From assembly GCF_033807575.1 (NCBI RefSeq), contig NC_084717.1, positions 12,339,692 to 12,403,691 on the forward strand: a stretch of DNA of 64,000 bases. The letters are read 5' to 3'. The position numbers and the translations under genes were made by a program. Of this stretch, positions 12,743-26,775 are shown one piece after another; position 1 is the first letter of the stretch, and each line of letters starts with the position of its first letter. The DNA is from Cydia pomonella. Lineage: Eukaryota; Arthropoda; Insecta; Lepidoptera; Tortricidae. Under the pieces are notes generated by a model. It was not told the DNA's origin and ran no database searches. It saw only the letters and a program-made list of their open reading frames with translations.

Positions 12743-13790
12743 ATCCAGCGGTGGCAGCATGGTTGCATTTCTGTCACTTTCGCACTTACTTACTTGTTAG
12801 AAATACAAGATCACATATTAATTGGTGACAGGCGATAAAAATGCGACCGTGCTTAGCCCGCTGATCGAATTTATATCCTATAATTAAAATTAGAATAAAC
12901 CTTATATTTTTATGTTGATTATCTACTTGAAACTGGTGCGTTATCTCTCACTTCCCGAAATTATTTATCTACACATAGTATAAACCCTCTATGATGCATT
13001 AAAAAACCGCAAATTACGGACCGCATAAAGATAAATTGTTTTTTTTTTTACAACAACATATGTATCTGTGAAAATGTTAAATTTGCGATTGCGTAATAAA
13101 AACGTAGATATCGATTTAACATCGACGCTCAAATTTCGAACAACTCTGAAACATAAATGATGACGTTTTATTGAGTGTGTGATCAAATGACGCAATGGCG
13201 GTCGTACCATGCGGTTCATGTATACAATCATAGGGAGCTTTTATAATATGCGTGTTGATAAAGCAGTAGGTATATGTAAATGTTCATAATTGGGCATTAA
13301 AACACTCGTGTAATGTTTTTACTTTTTATGAAACTCGCTTTCAGCTCATTTAATCAACCCCCTCTAGTATTTGAATGCCTTTCATTATGTAACAGTCACA
13401 TAAACTACTATCAGTAGAATACAATATTAATTTTTTTAAGCACAGTACGCGGTTATTTTAAAAGAGTCCGTTTCTATACGAAGCATCCAGAAATGCCCAG
13501 AATGTGGCTCTCACTTGATATTTTACGCGACTCGTTTTAAGGGGCTGTAACACGCTGCAAGAATAAATATCATGTGTAGTAATTACGTAAGTTTGCCTCT
13601 ATTTCCATTTTCTAGCCTTAATGTGGTAATTTTGACTATAAACTTAACCCTTTATTACCATCTTGATTACAAACGTTGCATTATCAAAAGAATTATATGT
13701 AGTAGTAATTAGACCTATTTGTTGTTTTTAGTCAATTGATGGTGGGATTGATGGCTTATTAAATACACATGGTGTTGGAACGGATATAAT

Positions 13791-13940
13791 GGCCAACACA
13801 CATACCCACGATATACAGCGTCGTATCGTGAATACGACTTCGTATTCTAGGTATGTGTGTGGGCCCCGCGATACAACGCCGTGACGTTGTACGACACTGC
13901 AACGTGAGACGAAGTCGTATCGTGGGCATGTGTATTGGCC
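13791..13940. mobile_element. Foldback MITE, 150 bp
   Basis: GGCCAACACACATACCCACG pairs with CGTGGGCATGTGTATTGGCC; GATACGACTTCGTAT-type palindromes lie inside. Confidence 0.7.
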
Positions 13941-14125
13941 CTAAGGGCCATTACCGCAAAAAATCTTTCCTTACCTACCTCCCTATACATTATGTAAAGT
14001 CAATTGTAAAAAAGTTACTCATCTTATAAATAACTCTTATACCTACTGCTGACAAAACAAAAAAAAATTAACATACATAATATCAATCTTTGCTGTGCAT
14101 TCCAACTACAAACACGGAAATAGAG

Positions 14126-14381
14126 TATAGGGTCTTTGACTATTAGTCAAATCAGTTTCCTTTTTCGAACTGTCAAAACGGTTTACTACTATGGAATTTA
14201 TATGAAATACTAGCAAATGACGTCACGGTCAAGTCACCTACTCTTTACAGTTCTATACGAATTATAAAATAGAAATAGTGTCTAAAAATAATTGCTGTCT
14301 ACGTTTCTATATTAATGCTGTGTTGCTTTGTTTCGTGCATGGTGTGAAATAATTTATTTTAAATACAGTCAAATACCCTAT
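14126..14381. mobile_element. Probable MITE, 256 bp
   Basis: TATAGGGTCTTTGACTAT at the left and ACAGTCAAATACCCTA at the right form inverted ends with one mismatch in the core. Confidence 0.5.
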
Positions 14382-16534
14382 TGTAAATAGTGTAAATACC
14401 TGTAATCCTCAAAATCTTAGTTAATTGCATAAATATTAAGAACCTTAATTATAATATGAAACAGAATACCCAGACCCCGAATGAAATTATTAAATCTACC
14501 ACATATTCCTAAGATATATGGCCCAACATTTTTGACAAAGTACAACATAAAGGGGCCGACGTTTGGCCAGACTAATTCCGCCGCACCGTACTAAATCACG
14601 GTACCTATTATGTGCTTATAGATGCCTCATCCGCACCCAAAACCCACTTCAGACAAATGTATAAATATTCTAAATATACGGAAATTTCCTAGTAGATACC
14701 GTCGCAAGAATCACTGTGCTAACTGACATCTAACTACAATCAAAATCATAATCTATAACTAGCATCTTATGGTTTAAATTGGTCTGAAAGGTATTGTAAT
14801 ATGGGCCGTTTTGTCGTGGACATCAAAAGTCCTCACAATCCTTTCTGTTAAACTATTCTCTGTGAATAATTGCCGCATGGACCTGAAGGGTTAGAGCCCA
14901 TATTAATGTTGTTCCTACCCGTGCGGTTAGGGTCTAGCTAGTTAGAGCGGGACGGGGGTAGTCTGGGCTGGACAATAGCATTGTCGCACAAGCTCTTAAC
15001 TGCGCTTATGTATTTTGAGAGTTGAACAGAGATGGAAGTATATTTTTGTACATTACGAGTATATGCTTTTTCTTTGAGAGCGCATTTGTGAGTATTTCTG
15101 GTTGTTAGTTCATGTAATAAAATAAAATACCAATCTTGTACCTATTTATAAAGAAAAAGGTATATTTTCTCTTAAGCGATAATGCAGCCAATTTTATTTT
15201 ATCATTGCATGCGTGTGATAGTTTAACGTAAACCTTTGCCTGCTTTATATGGTTCAAATGTGCGAGAAATAAAGAGTAGAACAATGTTTTGTATGAAATG
15301 TGTGGACAAAATGTCCATACCATCCCATCATATTATTGTTCGAATGCATAACCATTGCTAAGCGAACATTAAAGTATATTTAATTTCCATCTACATGATA
15401 TACTTTTTTTTACGTCTTAACTTAATACATTTATAACAAAATACAACGAACAATCTTAAGTAATAACTTTACAGACGTAGACCAATTAATGTTCCTAGAA
15501 ACAAAGCAGCATGCGTCACGTCCGACAACTTACAATACTAAATATAGGACTTAGGTATTCAGACTTTGTCTTTAAAACAAGTTATTAGTTATGACAATTT
15601 AGGTATACTCACATAATAGAACGCTGTGCTATTGTTAGCAAGGTATCATGGAAAATTGGCAATATACTTGATGGGCCCGAACAACTATTTAGATACCAAT
15701 AGATTCCTAAAAAGAATAATATTAAATAATGTATAAGTAGGCGAAAACCACTTAGTTTCTGACACATTTTTTTTTAATGAAGGAGGCATACGTATAAAGT
15801 CTCTAGGAAAATGAATGAAAGAATTAATGAATGTTATTTGCGGAATACGTTTTACATAGAGTTGTTAAAAATATAGTAAATACGAGTTCTCCATATTCTA
15901 TACTTAAACAAAACAATCAAAACATTATCTGTATTTTTGGTGTATGGTTAATGATCCAACAAAATACAGAGAATTAGCCTGTTTAATTACAAGTTTTATC
16001 CAACAACATGCATAAGTTTATAGTGGGTATCTAAAACAAAAAAACATGCTTGCTAAAATTCTAAATGACATTTTTATTTTGTTAATAATATTCAGATATT
16101 CCTAAGTTACAAAAAATCACGTTTATGAACCCCTTTTACGAGATAAAACCGGTTTAGACCAGCCTCCCAGGACCACAGTGTGTTAACCTGTCAAAGGGCG
16201 GCCTTTTAAGAGATCATATAATGTAAGGTCGATCTGGTCAGTAGGGTCAGTTAGGGATGCTGTGACGTCATTGATTGGGTAGATTAAGGTCAAAGGAATT
16301 GTTAAATTAAATAAAGCTGGGTGAAGGGGTAAACAGAAGTAAAAGTTTCTAGTGCAGTTTGGTTAGTGGCTAAAATAAATATTAATATTATCTTTTGCAA
16401 TTGAAGTCATATGAAAACCTCAAAAGAATGGTTAAAATACGTTTATGCGTCGTTTACTACGACAAAATAAACTAGAAAAAACGCAACGCATAATAACGTC
16501 ACAATATGCTGCGTTAAGTAGCTTTGAATTCTTA

Positions 16535-17093
16535 GGGCCTATTTCACAATGTCCAAGTAAAGTCCTGAATAAGCTCCTTGCCACTTATCTGACGAATAAA
16601 GTCATCGTTGGCGTTTCATAATCTTCGAATAAGCTTAACTGGTAGATAAAGTGCTAAGTTTTGCAGGAAGTTTTATGTGACAGTTAATTTATTTGTTAAT
16701 TAGCTATCTGTAGCCGCCGTGCAGGTCAGAATCTCGACGACTTAAATAAAACTTCGATTTATAATGAACCAAAGTATATTCTTCCAAAGGGTACTGGTTT
16801 ACAAGGGTTCTTGTCAAAACGGTTCAATGTAGAAAAGTAGGTGTTGATATGGAGGATGATGAAAGAGTGATTTGCAATATTTGATTTGATCAGTACAAAA
16901 GGTTTAGATTTAAATGCTTCCAATTGGCCGCGATACAGATTATGTGGAGCGCTCCTATTGGTGCTTTTAAAAAGCCTCCGAATACTAGCCGTGCCTGACG
17001 GCTGCGTTTAGCTACTGCATTGATTTTTATATAATAATAAGTTGCATTCGCAACACTATCCAATACTTTACTTGGACATTGTGAAACAGGCCC
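16535..17093. mobile_element. Harbinger-like MITE with TTA duplication
   Basis: Ends GGGCCTATTTCACAATGTCC and its inverted match, about 30 bp; TTA flanks both sides (16532-16534 and 17094-17096). A 3-bp TWA duplication is typical of PIF/Harbinger. 559 bp, no transposase. Confidence 0.8.
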
Positions 17094-17159
17094 TTAATTC
17101 AGTACTTATTTCATTTGTTTTTCTAACCGTTTATATAGGCAGTAAATTTAAATGGGTTG

Positions 17160-17290
17160 GCAGGTCAGATGGCATTCGCTTTCGTAAAAACTAGTGTCTA
17201 CGCCAATTCCTAGGGTTAGTTGCCAAGCAGACCCCAGGCTCCCATGAGCCGTGACGAAAAGCCGGGATAAACGCGAGCAAGATAATAAAC
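17160..17290 (+). mobile_element. SINE family B, 3' part with AAT tail
   Basis: CAGATGGCATTCGCTTTCGT and GTTGCCAAGCAGACCCCAGG as in the 9.7-kb copy, ending (AAT)n. Confidence 0.7.
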
Positions 17291-17358
17291 AATAATAATA
17301 ATAAATGTTTGGGGATAATCTTACTCAAATCGACTTAGCCCCAAACTAAGCAAAGCTT

Positions 17359-17442
17359 GTACGGTCAGCTGCAGAGAAGAATTACCCCCCTGCATACAAA
17401 ATTTCTATGCATAGGGTACCTTTTCTCTGCAGCTGACTGTAC
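17359..17442. repeat. Hairpin/foldback repeat
   Basis: GTACGGTCAGCTGCAGAGAA pairs with TTCTCTGCAGCTGACTGTAC. Confidence 0.7.
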
Positions 17443-17464
17443 TATTGGTACTAGGCGACTATAT

Positions 17465-17911
17465 ACATACGTATATACTCGTATAAATATATACGTATAT
17501 ACATAGAAAACACCCATGACTCAGGAATAAATGTGACCCATAGGAATAAATGCCCTTACCGGGATTCGAACCCGGGACCATCGTCTTCATAGGCAGGCGG
17601 CCAGATTCGAAGAATGATTAAGACACGTTTAAGATCTTGGAAAGATCTTTAAAAGATCGATAACTAAACGATATGTCAAAATTGACGTTTATTTCGATTC
17701 CGATGTGATCCCAATAAGATCTATCTACGATATTTCTAACGTCAATGTGACATTGGGTGCCCGAATCGAGCTGCTTCTGTTATACTAAATATTAATTATA
17801 CGACATACAAACGATATCTAAATGAGAACTTATCTAAACCAGAACTTATCGTTATCGTATTTCATTCTTCGAATCGGACCATTAGTCTACCCACTAGTCC
17901 AGACCGGTCAT
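17465..17911 (-). mobile_element. SINE family A split by a MITE
   Basis: Body and B box at 17465-17602 (GGGATTCGAACCCGGGACCA on plus), then a 275-bp MITE, then the 5' head at 17878-17911 (ACCATTAGTCTACCCACTAG, with CCGGTC). The order shows the MITE inserted into an existing SINE. Confidence 0.7.
17603..17877. mobile_element. MITE family C, copy 2 (inside a SINE)
   Basis: AGATTCGAAGAATGA ... TCATTCTTCGAATCGG, with the same interior as 131-384; inserted into a family A SINE. Confidence 0.8.
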
Positions 17912-18688
17912 TATTAACAGACTGTAGGTACCTATCATTTATTAACAGTCAACAATAATTAATTTTGCTATCTCACTTTTAATATAGATAGCTCTTTGCA
18001 ATATCAAACACACTCTAAACTTGCCTCAGTAACATTTAGCCACTATTAGATCTGATAAAGTCCATATAGTGCAGTCCATGTACGCCTTGATGCGCATTGA
18101 ATATTCGACACCAAAGATATGTACATGCATTTGAACCGTATTCCATTGTAATACGGCGAATAATGTATACATATCTTTGACGTCGAGAGAACATTGTAAG
18201 AAACTTCCTAATTGCGTATACGGACTTCATTCGACGCTAGTTGCCAACTCTTCGCTCCAACTTGTTCGCAACTGTGTGTTTCTCTTCAAAATGCAACTTA
18301 TTTGGCAGTAATAAAGTTTATATGACAAAGAACTGCATTCCACAAAATACTAAAGAATTTATTGTTTTAGTAAAATTCATTAGGTAAGTCTTGCTCATAC
18401 TCCTCATTATACTTACGTATTTCTAAAACTTCGACCTAAAAAAGTTATTAAAAATACCGGATTAAATTGCATCAACGGAGATTTTTTTCATATTATGTAA
18501 TGTACATATCCTATCCATTCTAAACTCTCAACAGTCAGGTTGACCAAAGCCATTCATGGTGACAGTGCATCTAACTCTATCCGGTTTCTCTTTGCTCTGC
18601 TTTTCTTATTATTATTATTAGTAACCTAGAGAAGATTCAACGACAAAATATTGATAGGTATATCGCTAAGTTCATAAAAAATAGGTAT

Positions 18689-18790
18689 AGAGTCCGTGCG
18701 GAAAGAGAAGAGTCGTAGTCGTAGGTAGTCGTAGAATATATAAATTGGATCCCATACATTTCACGACTTCTTCCTTTCCGCACAGACTCT
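18689..18790. repeat. Hairpin/foldback repeat
   Basis: AGAGTCCGTGCGGAAAGAGA pairs with the right arm TTCCTTTCCGCACAGACTCT. Confidence 0.7.
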
Positions 18791-19585
18791 AACAAGGATG
18801 TTATGCAGGTACCTATATGAAAGTGCATCTTGTATTTATTATGTATAACTAACAGACTTCGGAAGATACATTTAGTATGTATTTGACTTAAGCTCTTACT
18901 CGGTCAAGCAAATCTTGTCAGTAGCAAAAGGCGGCAAAGGGGGAATCGCGGGTTAGCAACACTGTTTTCGAATAATTCCTAAATCGCGTGTCATCTGTGT
19001 TTTATCTGTGGAATGTGGATAGTGAATGGCAGCCATCATGTTTGTTTACATTTTGAATCGTTGCTATTTCAAGAGAAATTTCTGCTGTCACTATTAAATA
19101 CCAATATATTAAATAAGCTTGTGCATTACAATCACTAACGTTGATCGTAAATATTTGTAAAATTTGAGGTTATGATAGTTACATATTTTGGTTCGATGTA
19201 CATTGCTGCTTTTTTAAGTTCAATACCAACGCAATACTGCTTTTTGAGTGTTGCCCTACTTCACTTTGCTGTACATTGCTACTGACATACTTTGCTTGCC
19301 AGACTATACTTTCTAGTTCTAAATGGCCGGACTATTATCATCAGGTCATCCGATTCCGCCTGCTAAGCAGACCGAGGCATTAAATACAAAAAAGAAAATT
19401 GTAATCTACAGGTCGTAGCACTAAAATGTTTGAGCATTTTATAGCGTCGGGCAGAGCTAGAGACGGACTGGCGATGTTACCTATTATAATGGATTAATTT
19501 TAATTGTTTCTGTTGGTTGAAAAGTGGAAAGGGTGAAAAGTTTTACAACCGGTGTATTAGTCTCGAAATATCACGAGTAAAGTCT

Positions 19586-19973
19586 ATCCTAACAAAAACA
19601 TAAATGTGAAATAAGAGCCAAGTTTAATATTAAGAATATGTGTCATTGTTGAGTCGCCGACAAAAACATAAATGTGAAATGAGAGCCAAGTTCAGTATTA
19701 AGAATACGTATCGTTGATGAGTCGCCGACAAAAGAATTGCGATCTACATGGGTGCCAGGTTTTGTGCTGTGTAGAAAATCCTGAAATTATAAAGGATATA
19801 ACTTGGCTAGTTTTTACCAATAAACCAAATTTTAGAAAAGTAACACAGACAATTATAATAGTCTATACGTACTAACTAGCCAAGATCTCAATTCTTTTGT
19901 CGGCAAGTCAACAACGATACGTATTCTTAATACTGAACTTGGCTCTCATTTCACATTTATGTTTTTGTTGGGA
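19586..19973. mobile_element. MITE with a doubled left terminal repeat
   Basis: The left end carries two direct copies (about 19590-19660 and 19661-19735) of AACATAAATGTGAAAT...GTCGCCGACAAAA. The right end (19889-19973) is their inverted match. Confidence 0.8.
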
Positions 19974-20039
19974 TATCATTACTTTTTATAAAATAAAATA
20001 GGTAATAAAAGTAAAAAAGTAGGTATTCAATAAAGTATG

Positions 20040-20137
20040 TTCGTGTCATCCACGATGACGCGCATATTTGTCAAATCTAACCTTTAATAACATGACAATA
20101 CGAGCCCAAGGCGCGTCTTTGTAAATAACACGATCTT
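20040..20137 (+). repeat. Interspersed repeat E
   Basis: GTGTCATCCACGATGACGCG, TTGTCAAATCTAACCTTTAA and ATAACACGATCT. Confidence 0.6.
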
Positions 20138-21942
20138 TGCGCATGTAATTACCTATGCTGTATATTTTGTTAGGAAATACTACAGTAAAATATTAATTGT
20201 ACGAGTATCTTTGTTGAATAGCACTGTCGTTGGTCACTAATTCACTATCAGATATATAAAAAAAAACAACTCTTAAGAAATTATAAAATATCATTAACCA
20301 TGTAATTTTAGATACATAGGTAACATATCTAATGTATCGTAATACCTGCTAACGTATTACGTATAGGTTGATGCATTGATATTTACAGCTATTAGGTAGG
20401 TAAAACAATACAAATTAAAGAATAATATCAACAATATTTAATCCTAAACAACAAACAAAGCCACAACACTAACGACTAACCAAACCGAACACTTGTACAA
20501 CTTTGCCAACATTTCATTTCTAAGTTTGGTCCTGCGCATTGGCCGAACCCTCCCCTTAGTCCCGAATTAATTGCAATCAAAAGAGAAGGACACGAGTGTA
20601 GTCCAACCCTAACTTTGCCATGCTGAAAATTTGCCCGACGACTGCGTTTGTGTGAGTGCGGTCGTGGGTGTTAGTGAGCGTCCATTTTGGTAAGTCTGCG
20701 ATTTCGTGGATATGGAAATTGCGAAGTGCGTTTTTGGGTGATTAATTTGGGTGTCTGATTTGTTACTTTACGTGGATTTTTTGTTGTAAGTTTGTAGGTA
20801 AACGGTTGGTTATTGGATTTCATTGTCATCATGCTTGTTGGTAGATAAGGTGAACTGCACTCTTGTTTTCCCAAATGATTGACATCTTCAACTTTGTTTT
20901 GACAGCACGAATAGTGACTTTTTTACAAAAGTACGTAGATAAATATTTGTGGTATATTACATTAATAATTAAGTGGATTATATACAATACACATGCAAGT
21001 AAACACAGTATAGAGATTATTTACTAACTTGCGTGTATAATCAATTTTAAATTGAAATATAACCTAATAGTTTCATGTCTGCGATCTTTCATGCGTTGCC
21101 TCTTCTTATGGTGAAATACCTATACCTACCTATTGAGTAGTGTTCCCATGCTGAAATCAAAGGTATGATACGACCAAGTTTCTAGACTGTATAATCACGT
21201 ATAACTAGCTAGAAATAGCCAACTGATTACTAATTCTAGACATACCCATCGACCAAAACTGTGGGCAAATATCGCAAAAGCATATACACCAGTCATATAT
21301 GATTCTGTGAAACTACATTAATATTTCAGGGCCCGGGTACAAGTTGGGGTCCTTTCTAAACAGCCTTTGGTCTTCTAAAGTTATTCCAACTTGGAAGGGC
21401 CTATTCTGGAGATTTGGCTATGTGAAGAATTTAGAGGACATGGATATTATATAATATTTCCAATATTGGAATTATCTACATTCGCGATTGTAGTTTTACG
21501 AAATAAACTAGTTCAGGATAATTATACAAACGTAGTCCCCATTTTCCTCTCAGGATATTATCATTGCAAAAAATATTTTTACGCAATTTGATATATATTA
21601 ACGACAGCTATGCCCCTTTGTTTGTTTTTTGTTTCAATTTCTTAATAAGTATAAGAGTTAGGATTGTTAGGGGCTTTTAAAAAAATATATGGAATTTGTT
21701 TATCGCTCCTTGACTCAAGAGCCGTCCTTTGAAGTTTTCGATTTTTTGATTATATATATAATGCTATGGTTAATATACAATAAATTGTGTAAAGTAAATG
21801 GCGCGCAACTGTATTTTACAATAACTTTAAAAATTGATTTGATGTCGCTAAAATAAGCTTCGTAAACTAAGTGGCGCTGTTTTACTAAAGGTACCCAATT
21901 GATTATTGTGATAGATTATTTATAGGTACATATTAAATAATA

Positions 21943-22095
21943 TGATACCACGACGGTGTCAAACAAGCATACGGCCCGCCTAACGCCTACGGTAAGCAGT
22001 CACCGTAGGCTATGAACGCCTGCAACTCCAGAGGTGCTGCATGCACGACGCGTTGCTGACCCTGATAATTCCATAGTTAAGTAGGCGGTGGGTAG
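21943..22095 (+). repeat. Interspersed repeat F, longest copy
   Basis: ATACCACGACGGTGTCAAAC, then GCATACGGCCCGCC, a CAGTCACCGTAGGCTATGAA segment and GCAACTCCAGAGGTGCTGCA. Shorter relatives occur at 4695, 31421 and 62101. Confidence 0.7.
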
Positions 22096-23024
22096 ATCTT
22101 TAACTCACGATATTCTACATAACCTACATCTAATTTGACAAATAACATTGGACTGTTATCGAATTTATATTACCTTAATTGATCGTCCTTGAAAGTAAAA
22201 TTATTTCAAATCTACAAGACATATTTATAAAATAATGTAGGTATGACAATAATCTCTTCCACTTTCTATTTTAAAATTTCAACAAAAAATACCACGGACT
22301 TAATACTCGCCAGATTCACGCCGAAGGTGTCAAAATTACCGTAGTAACGCCGACCCCATTATAATTTAGCCACAATCAGAATATCACTCCGGAGTTTAGG
22401 GGCTCAGCGCGAGTAAAGATTACTTTGTATGGAGGGAGGTGGCCTTATCTTAAAGTTTTGTCTTAGTTCTTGCTTGTAATAAATTTAAAACTCATTAGCG
22501 TGTGAGGTCAGATGGGTTTTGGATGTGATTGAAATTTGATGATTTTTGAACCACGAGGGTTACGTTTTGACACGATGTCAAAGGTACCTCCATTCTCTTA
22601 TAACTTAACAAAAAGAACGATGTCTCTACCTATATAATTTTAATGCAGACACACGAACTATCGAGATATATCGGGTGGAACAGAATGAGGGACTTTTATG
22701 CAAACGGGGAAAGGTTTATTTAGGCTACGTACTTTATTTTTCTCTTATCACGTTAATTTTTCTAACCGTTTTTGAGATACAGTTAGTGAAACATTAGCGC
22801 AAAAATCTGTATGTTTCAACCCTAGCAATTAAAAAATATATAAATAGGTTTGTAGGGTTGTCACTGATGTAGAAATATTTTAATTTGAACGATTTTTTTT
22901 CTTTTTAATCCAGCTTTTCGATCGATGTTATACCTGAAATGTTCATTGCCAACAAAATATTCTTCTCCTTAGAAAGTTTAGTAATAGTTCTAAAGAATTA
23001 TTTTAAATGAATACATAATATATT

Positions 23025-23130
23025 ATGGTATGGTATGGTATGGTTGACTGGTAGAGAATGCCTTAAGGCATTAACTGCGCCATTTGTACCTATTTTTATT
23101 GTGCAATAAAGTTTAAATAAAATAATAAAT
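23025..23130 (+). mobile_element. LINE 3' terminal fragment
   Basis: (ATGGT)n, then GGTTGACTGGTAGAGAATGC and GTGCAATAAAGTTTAAATAA: the 3' end of a common lepidopteran LINE with a poly(A) signal. Confidence 0.55.
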
Positions 23131-26100
23131 AACATAATATCTAATATATAGGCAAGGGACAGGCTTCGTCAATTGCCTTAAGCAAATATGATTTGATGAT
23201 ATTTTATGAAACTAATTTTCGCGTAATAACCGTATTACCTATTATGTTTTTCATACATTTCATTATTACGGTCGAGTATGTATGCATGTACGAGTAGGTA
23301 TGTATATAGGTAAATTGTTGTCATCGTTAAGCGTAGTGTAGGGTGCATTGTGCTCAAAATTTAAAATTCGTCATGTAAATTATGTTTAGATAATATCATA
23401 ACCCACGTTTTAGATGACATGGTAACGTTATCAAAAGATATCAAAAGGTACCTTCGTACAGTATTATTTACAAAAAAAGGGGCCTTATCGCGTAGGTTTT
23501 TTAAAATTACCCCCAACGTTTCAAGGATGGCACTGAAGGAGTCTTCCTTCGAGACCACGGGTAAAATGCCGTCCGTGAATGTTAAATCAGTACCTTATGC
23601 TTCGAACCAATAAAATGATTCAACACCCCATACTCCTATTTTGTCTAACCCCAAGTACACTCGACGATAAATAATGTACAGTGAAGCACATAACTAATCT
23701 AAGCGGAGTCGATAATGGAGCATATTGTTAGTTGTGCTCCCGAGATGGTATCTTTCTAGCCGGGCGTAGGCAAATGCTGATACCACTCTTAGCTTTGGTG
23801 GTGGGGTGGCTATGTTAGCAATGCGATGTGGACATTTATAACAATACAATTGTAAGAACCCAGTTGGAACACAAGTGTCTCATAGATAGGGTAGGATATA
23901 CAAAAACAAAAATATTATTAAATAGGTTGTAATTAGAATAAAAATGACATAAAACATATTATAATTATTGGAGTCCACACAGCTCGCTCCAGGCGGCTCA
24001 GACAGCGGCAATGCGGCTATGCTAAAAAGTATTAAATATTTTGCTATTTATAATTCTGAGACGATCAATAAAATCCCAATTTTAAATAGATATCTCTTAT
24101 TAACCAAACAATATATTACGTAAAAAACCTTTATTAACCAAAAAATTGCATTCCATCAGATCCATAGCGCAGGCTTCGTCACATTACAGAAAGCTCATCC
24201 ACCTCAGGTTTCGTCAAATAATTACAATATGTATCGAGTGAGTTAAACTTTTCTAGTAAAAAATTGGAGAATTGATGAGAATACAGAGAGCAAATTTTCA
24301 TAAGTTATATTGATATTTATCGGACTTTATCCTCAACAACCCCAACTTAAATATGGCTACACTACAACTTAAGTATACGTGAGAAGCCAACAAGATCTGA
24401 CCAATTTACAGCGTGCCAAGTGTAAAGATAAGCCAATCCCCGCCGAGGGGACTCGTATCGGAAAACTAATTTTGCATAAATACACTCGTGTGTAACGGCC
24501 TAATGTTTATTAATACGTATCTACATATTATGTGTCTGTCTGTGAGGAAGTGATGATTCATTTTAGGCAGGAAGCGAGGTGCGATGGCTGGTGGTAATGT
24601 TGCCAATTGTTGTTATGAATATGAATTGTGCCAATAGACATGCTTACATAAATGCGATTAATGTTATTATCTTCATTTTGATGATTAATCTGAATTTTCT
24701 TTTATATTTAGTCAGAAATCGAAACATATAAGTTTATGCGGGCAGTGTTAAGTATTTTGACGTATCATAAATCGCCTAAACAAAATGGTTGCATACGCGT
24801 GCTTGTTCCATTAGCATGTGACTGTGGCCACCGTCGCCGCGTGGAAAATTATTAACAATTATTTGAACCATGTTCGACAGGGACCGGGATGAATGGAAGA
24901 AGAGGGGGGAGGCCTTTACCCAGCAGTAAGTCACAATAGGCTCGTAATAATAATAAGCTCAGGAAATCAGTTACAATATTAAACAAAATTAAACAAGTAG
25001 AATTTAATAAAATACAAAAATAAATGTACTGTTTACATTTGGCGCCAGATCCATCATTTCGTTTTTATAGTTATTACCCTATATTACTTTCGGATATTCC
25101 ATCTTCAACTGAGAGTAATCTAATTACACTTTCATAAGAAGACGAATGTAAAGAAATCTGTTAAACGATGTGGGCTGCAGGCACGGCAGCCGGGTAAAAA
25201 ATAGTATTCGCACTTTTGTTAAGAAAACCTCTTGTCATTACTGCAAATGTATAACGCATGTGAAAGTTAGTTTGTCAGTGCGTCATTTTCAAGTAAATAC
25301 CTAATATATTTCAATTAAAAGATTAAGTACCCATAACACCAATCTACTTCAGAACTTCAATTAAACCTGATTATTCAAAAACGATCTCCAGTCTCCCATC
25401 AACGCAAACAAACACAAACTTAACATATTAATTACAATAAGTAAACAATATGGCGGAATTACTCACTGGATATTCGACATTTCTTATCCCATCCACTTTA
25501 AACAACCGAAGGGCAATGGGCCCTTGGAGTGTCATTCATCAAGAACTCGCTCCAACTTTGTATGTACGGGACCTCTTATTATTTGCCACCCTGCACTATA
25601 AAATTGGACCAAACCAATCCTTTCTCTCCCTTCTAAAGCCAACTCTTAACCATTTAAAATAAAGCTTAGATTGGCTTGTTTTTTAAGATTGTTACACAGT
25701 CGTTTTAGAGCATTAATTACGCCTTCAGCCCCCAGTTTTAGGGCAACCCTTTAGGAAAATTTCGTCCCTTGCTGGTCACCCCTCGAGGTCCAAGCGCGTG
25801 TCTGGAGTCATTAGGGCCGAGGTATGCGGAGGTCCGCAATTTCGCAGTGATCTTTATGTAGCACAAGATGGGTCTGGTATTCCGAAACAATTGAAAATAT
25901 AATATAAGGATGTGTGATGTACCACGTAACGCGCGAGGAAACGGAAAGATTTTAACAGTGTATCCCGGATCGTATTTAGAGACGAAAATGTAACATATAC
26001 TTTTTTTAATTCGCCTCATTTTAGTTTTAAGTAATACCAATAAAAAATAAAAATAAAAATTTATTGTTTCAGTCATAACGCCTTTTTGATGGTGATGTCG

Positions 26101-26262
26101 CCACTATGGGAGCTAGTCTAGACGTCCTTATTGTCAGATATCATAGTGACAAGGAACACTTTGAATAGACTAGTTTTTACGAAAAAAAGTACTAATTCAT
26201 ATTAATCCATAAATTTTCCAAGAACATGTACTTATTATGTATAAAAACATACAAAAAGTAAA
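23131..26262. other. Non-coding stretch
   Basis: One LINE stub (24884). Short frames at 23361-23613 (both strands), 25450-25662 and 25738-26076 lack recognisable domains. A GC-richer patch at about 25740-25870 is unexplained. Confidence 0.55.
24884..24955 (+). mobile_element. LINE ORF2 C-terminal stub with ATA tail
   Basis: Reads FDRDRDEWKKRGEAFTQQ then TAA, and ends in AATAATAATAA. Same LINE family as the stub at 54485 (EWKSKGEAFAQQ). Confidence 0.6.
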
Positions 26263-26775
26263 TAAAAAAACCGGCCAGGTGCGAGTCGGACTCGTGCACC
26301 GAGGGTTCCGTACAAACCTGTAGGTATATTAGTAAAAATTCACCCATTACGACAATCGAGTCATATCAATTAATGAAAATATTTTTATTATATGTGAACT
26401 AAAAGTTTACGGTTTTCACAATTTTTCCTTTAGCTGTGCTATAAGACGTACGTATTGCTTCGTACCAAATTTCAAGATTCCGAGTTCACGGGAAGTACCC
26501 TGTAGGTTTTAATTCCCTTGCGAGTGTCGAAAATTTGCGGAAATTTGCAGCATAAACGGCTGTATCTTCTGATTGCGTTGGCTTAGAAGTTTGATTTTTC
26601 CACAGCTCTAAGGGACAGTAGACTTGAGAATTTGATATAAATTCCAGCTTGATACCTCCACGCATCCATGACAAAAAGGGTCTTGCTTGACAGACAGACA
26701 AACGGACGGATGGACAACAAAGTGATCCTATAAGGGTTCCGTTTTTTCCTTTCGAGGTACGGAACCCTAAAAACA
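26263..26775. repeat. (GTCT)n-associated interspersed repeat
   Basis: Starts AAAAACCGGCCAGGTGCGAG and ends GGTACGGAACCCTAAAAA. Frames seen in it on the minus strand are not genes. Confidence 0.75.

Larger units (their letters stand above)
12743..16534. other. Non-coding stretch with small MITEs
   Basis: Only the foldback elements listed separately (13791 and 14126) were recognised. Frames at 12989-13231 and 15105-15323 look random. Confidence 0.55.
17912..23024. other. Non-coding stretch with small repeats
   Basis: Holds the foldback at 18689, the MITE at 19586, repeat E at 20040 and repeat F at 21943. No gene seen elsewhere. Confidence 0.55.
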
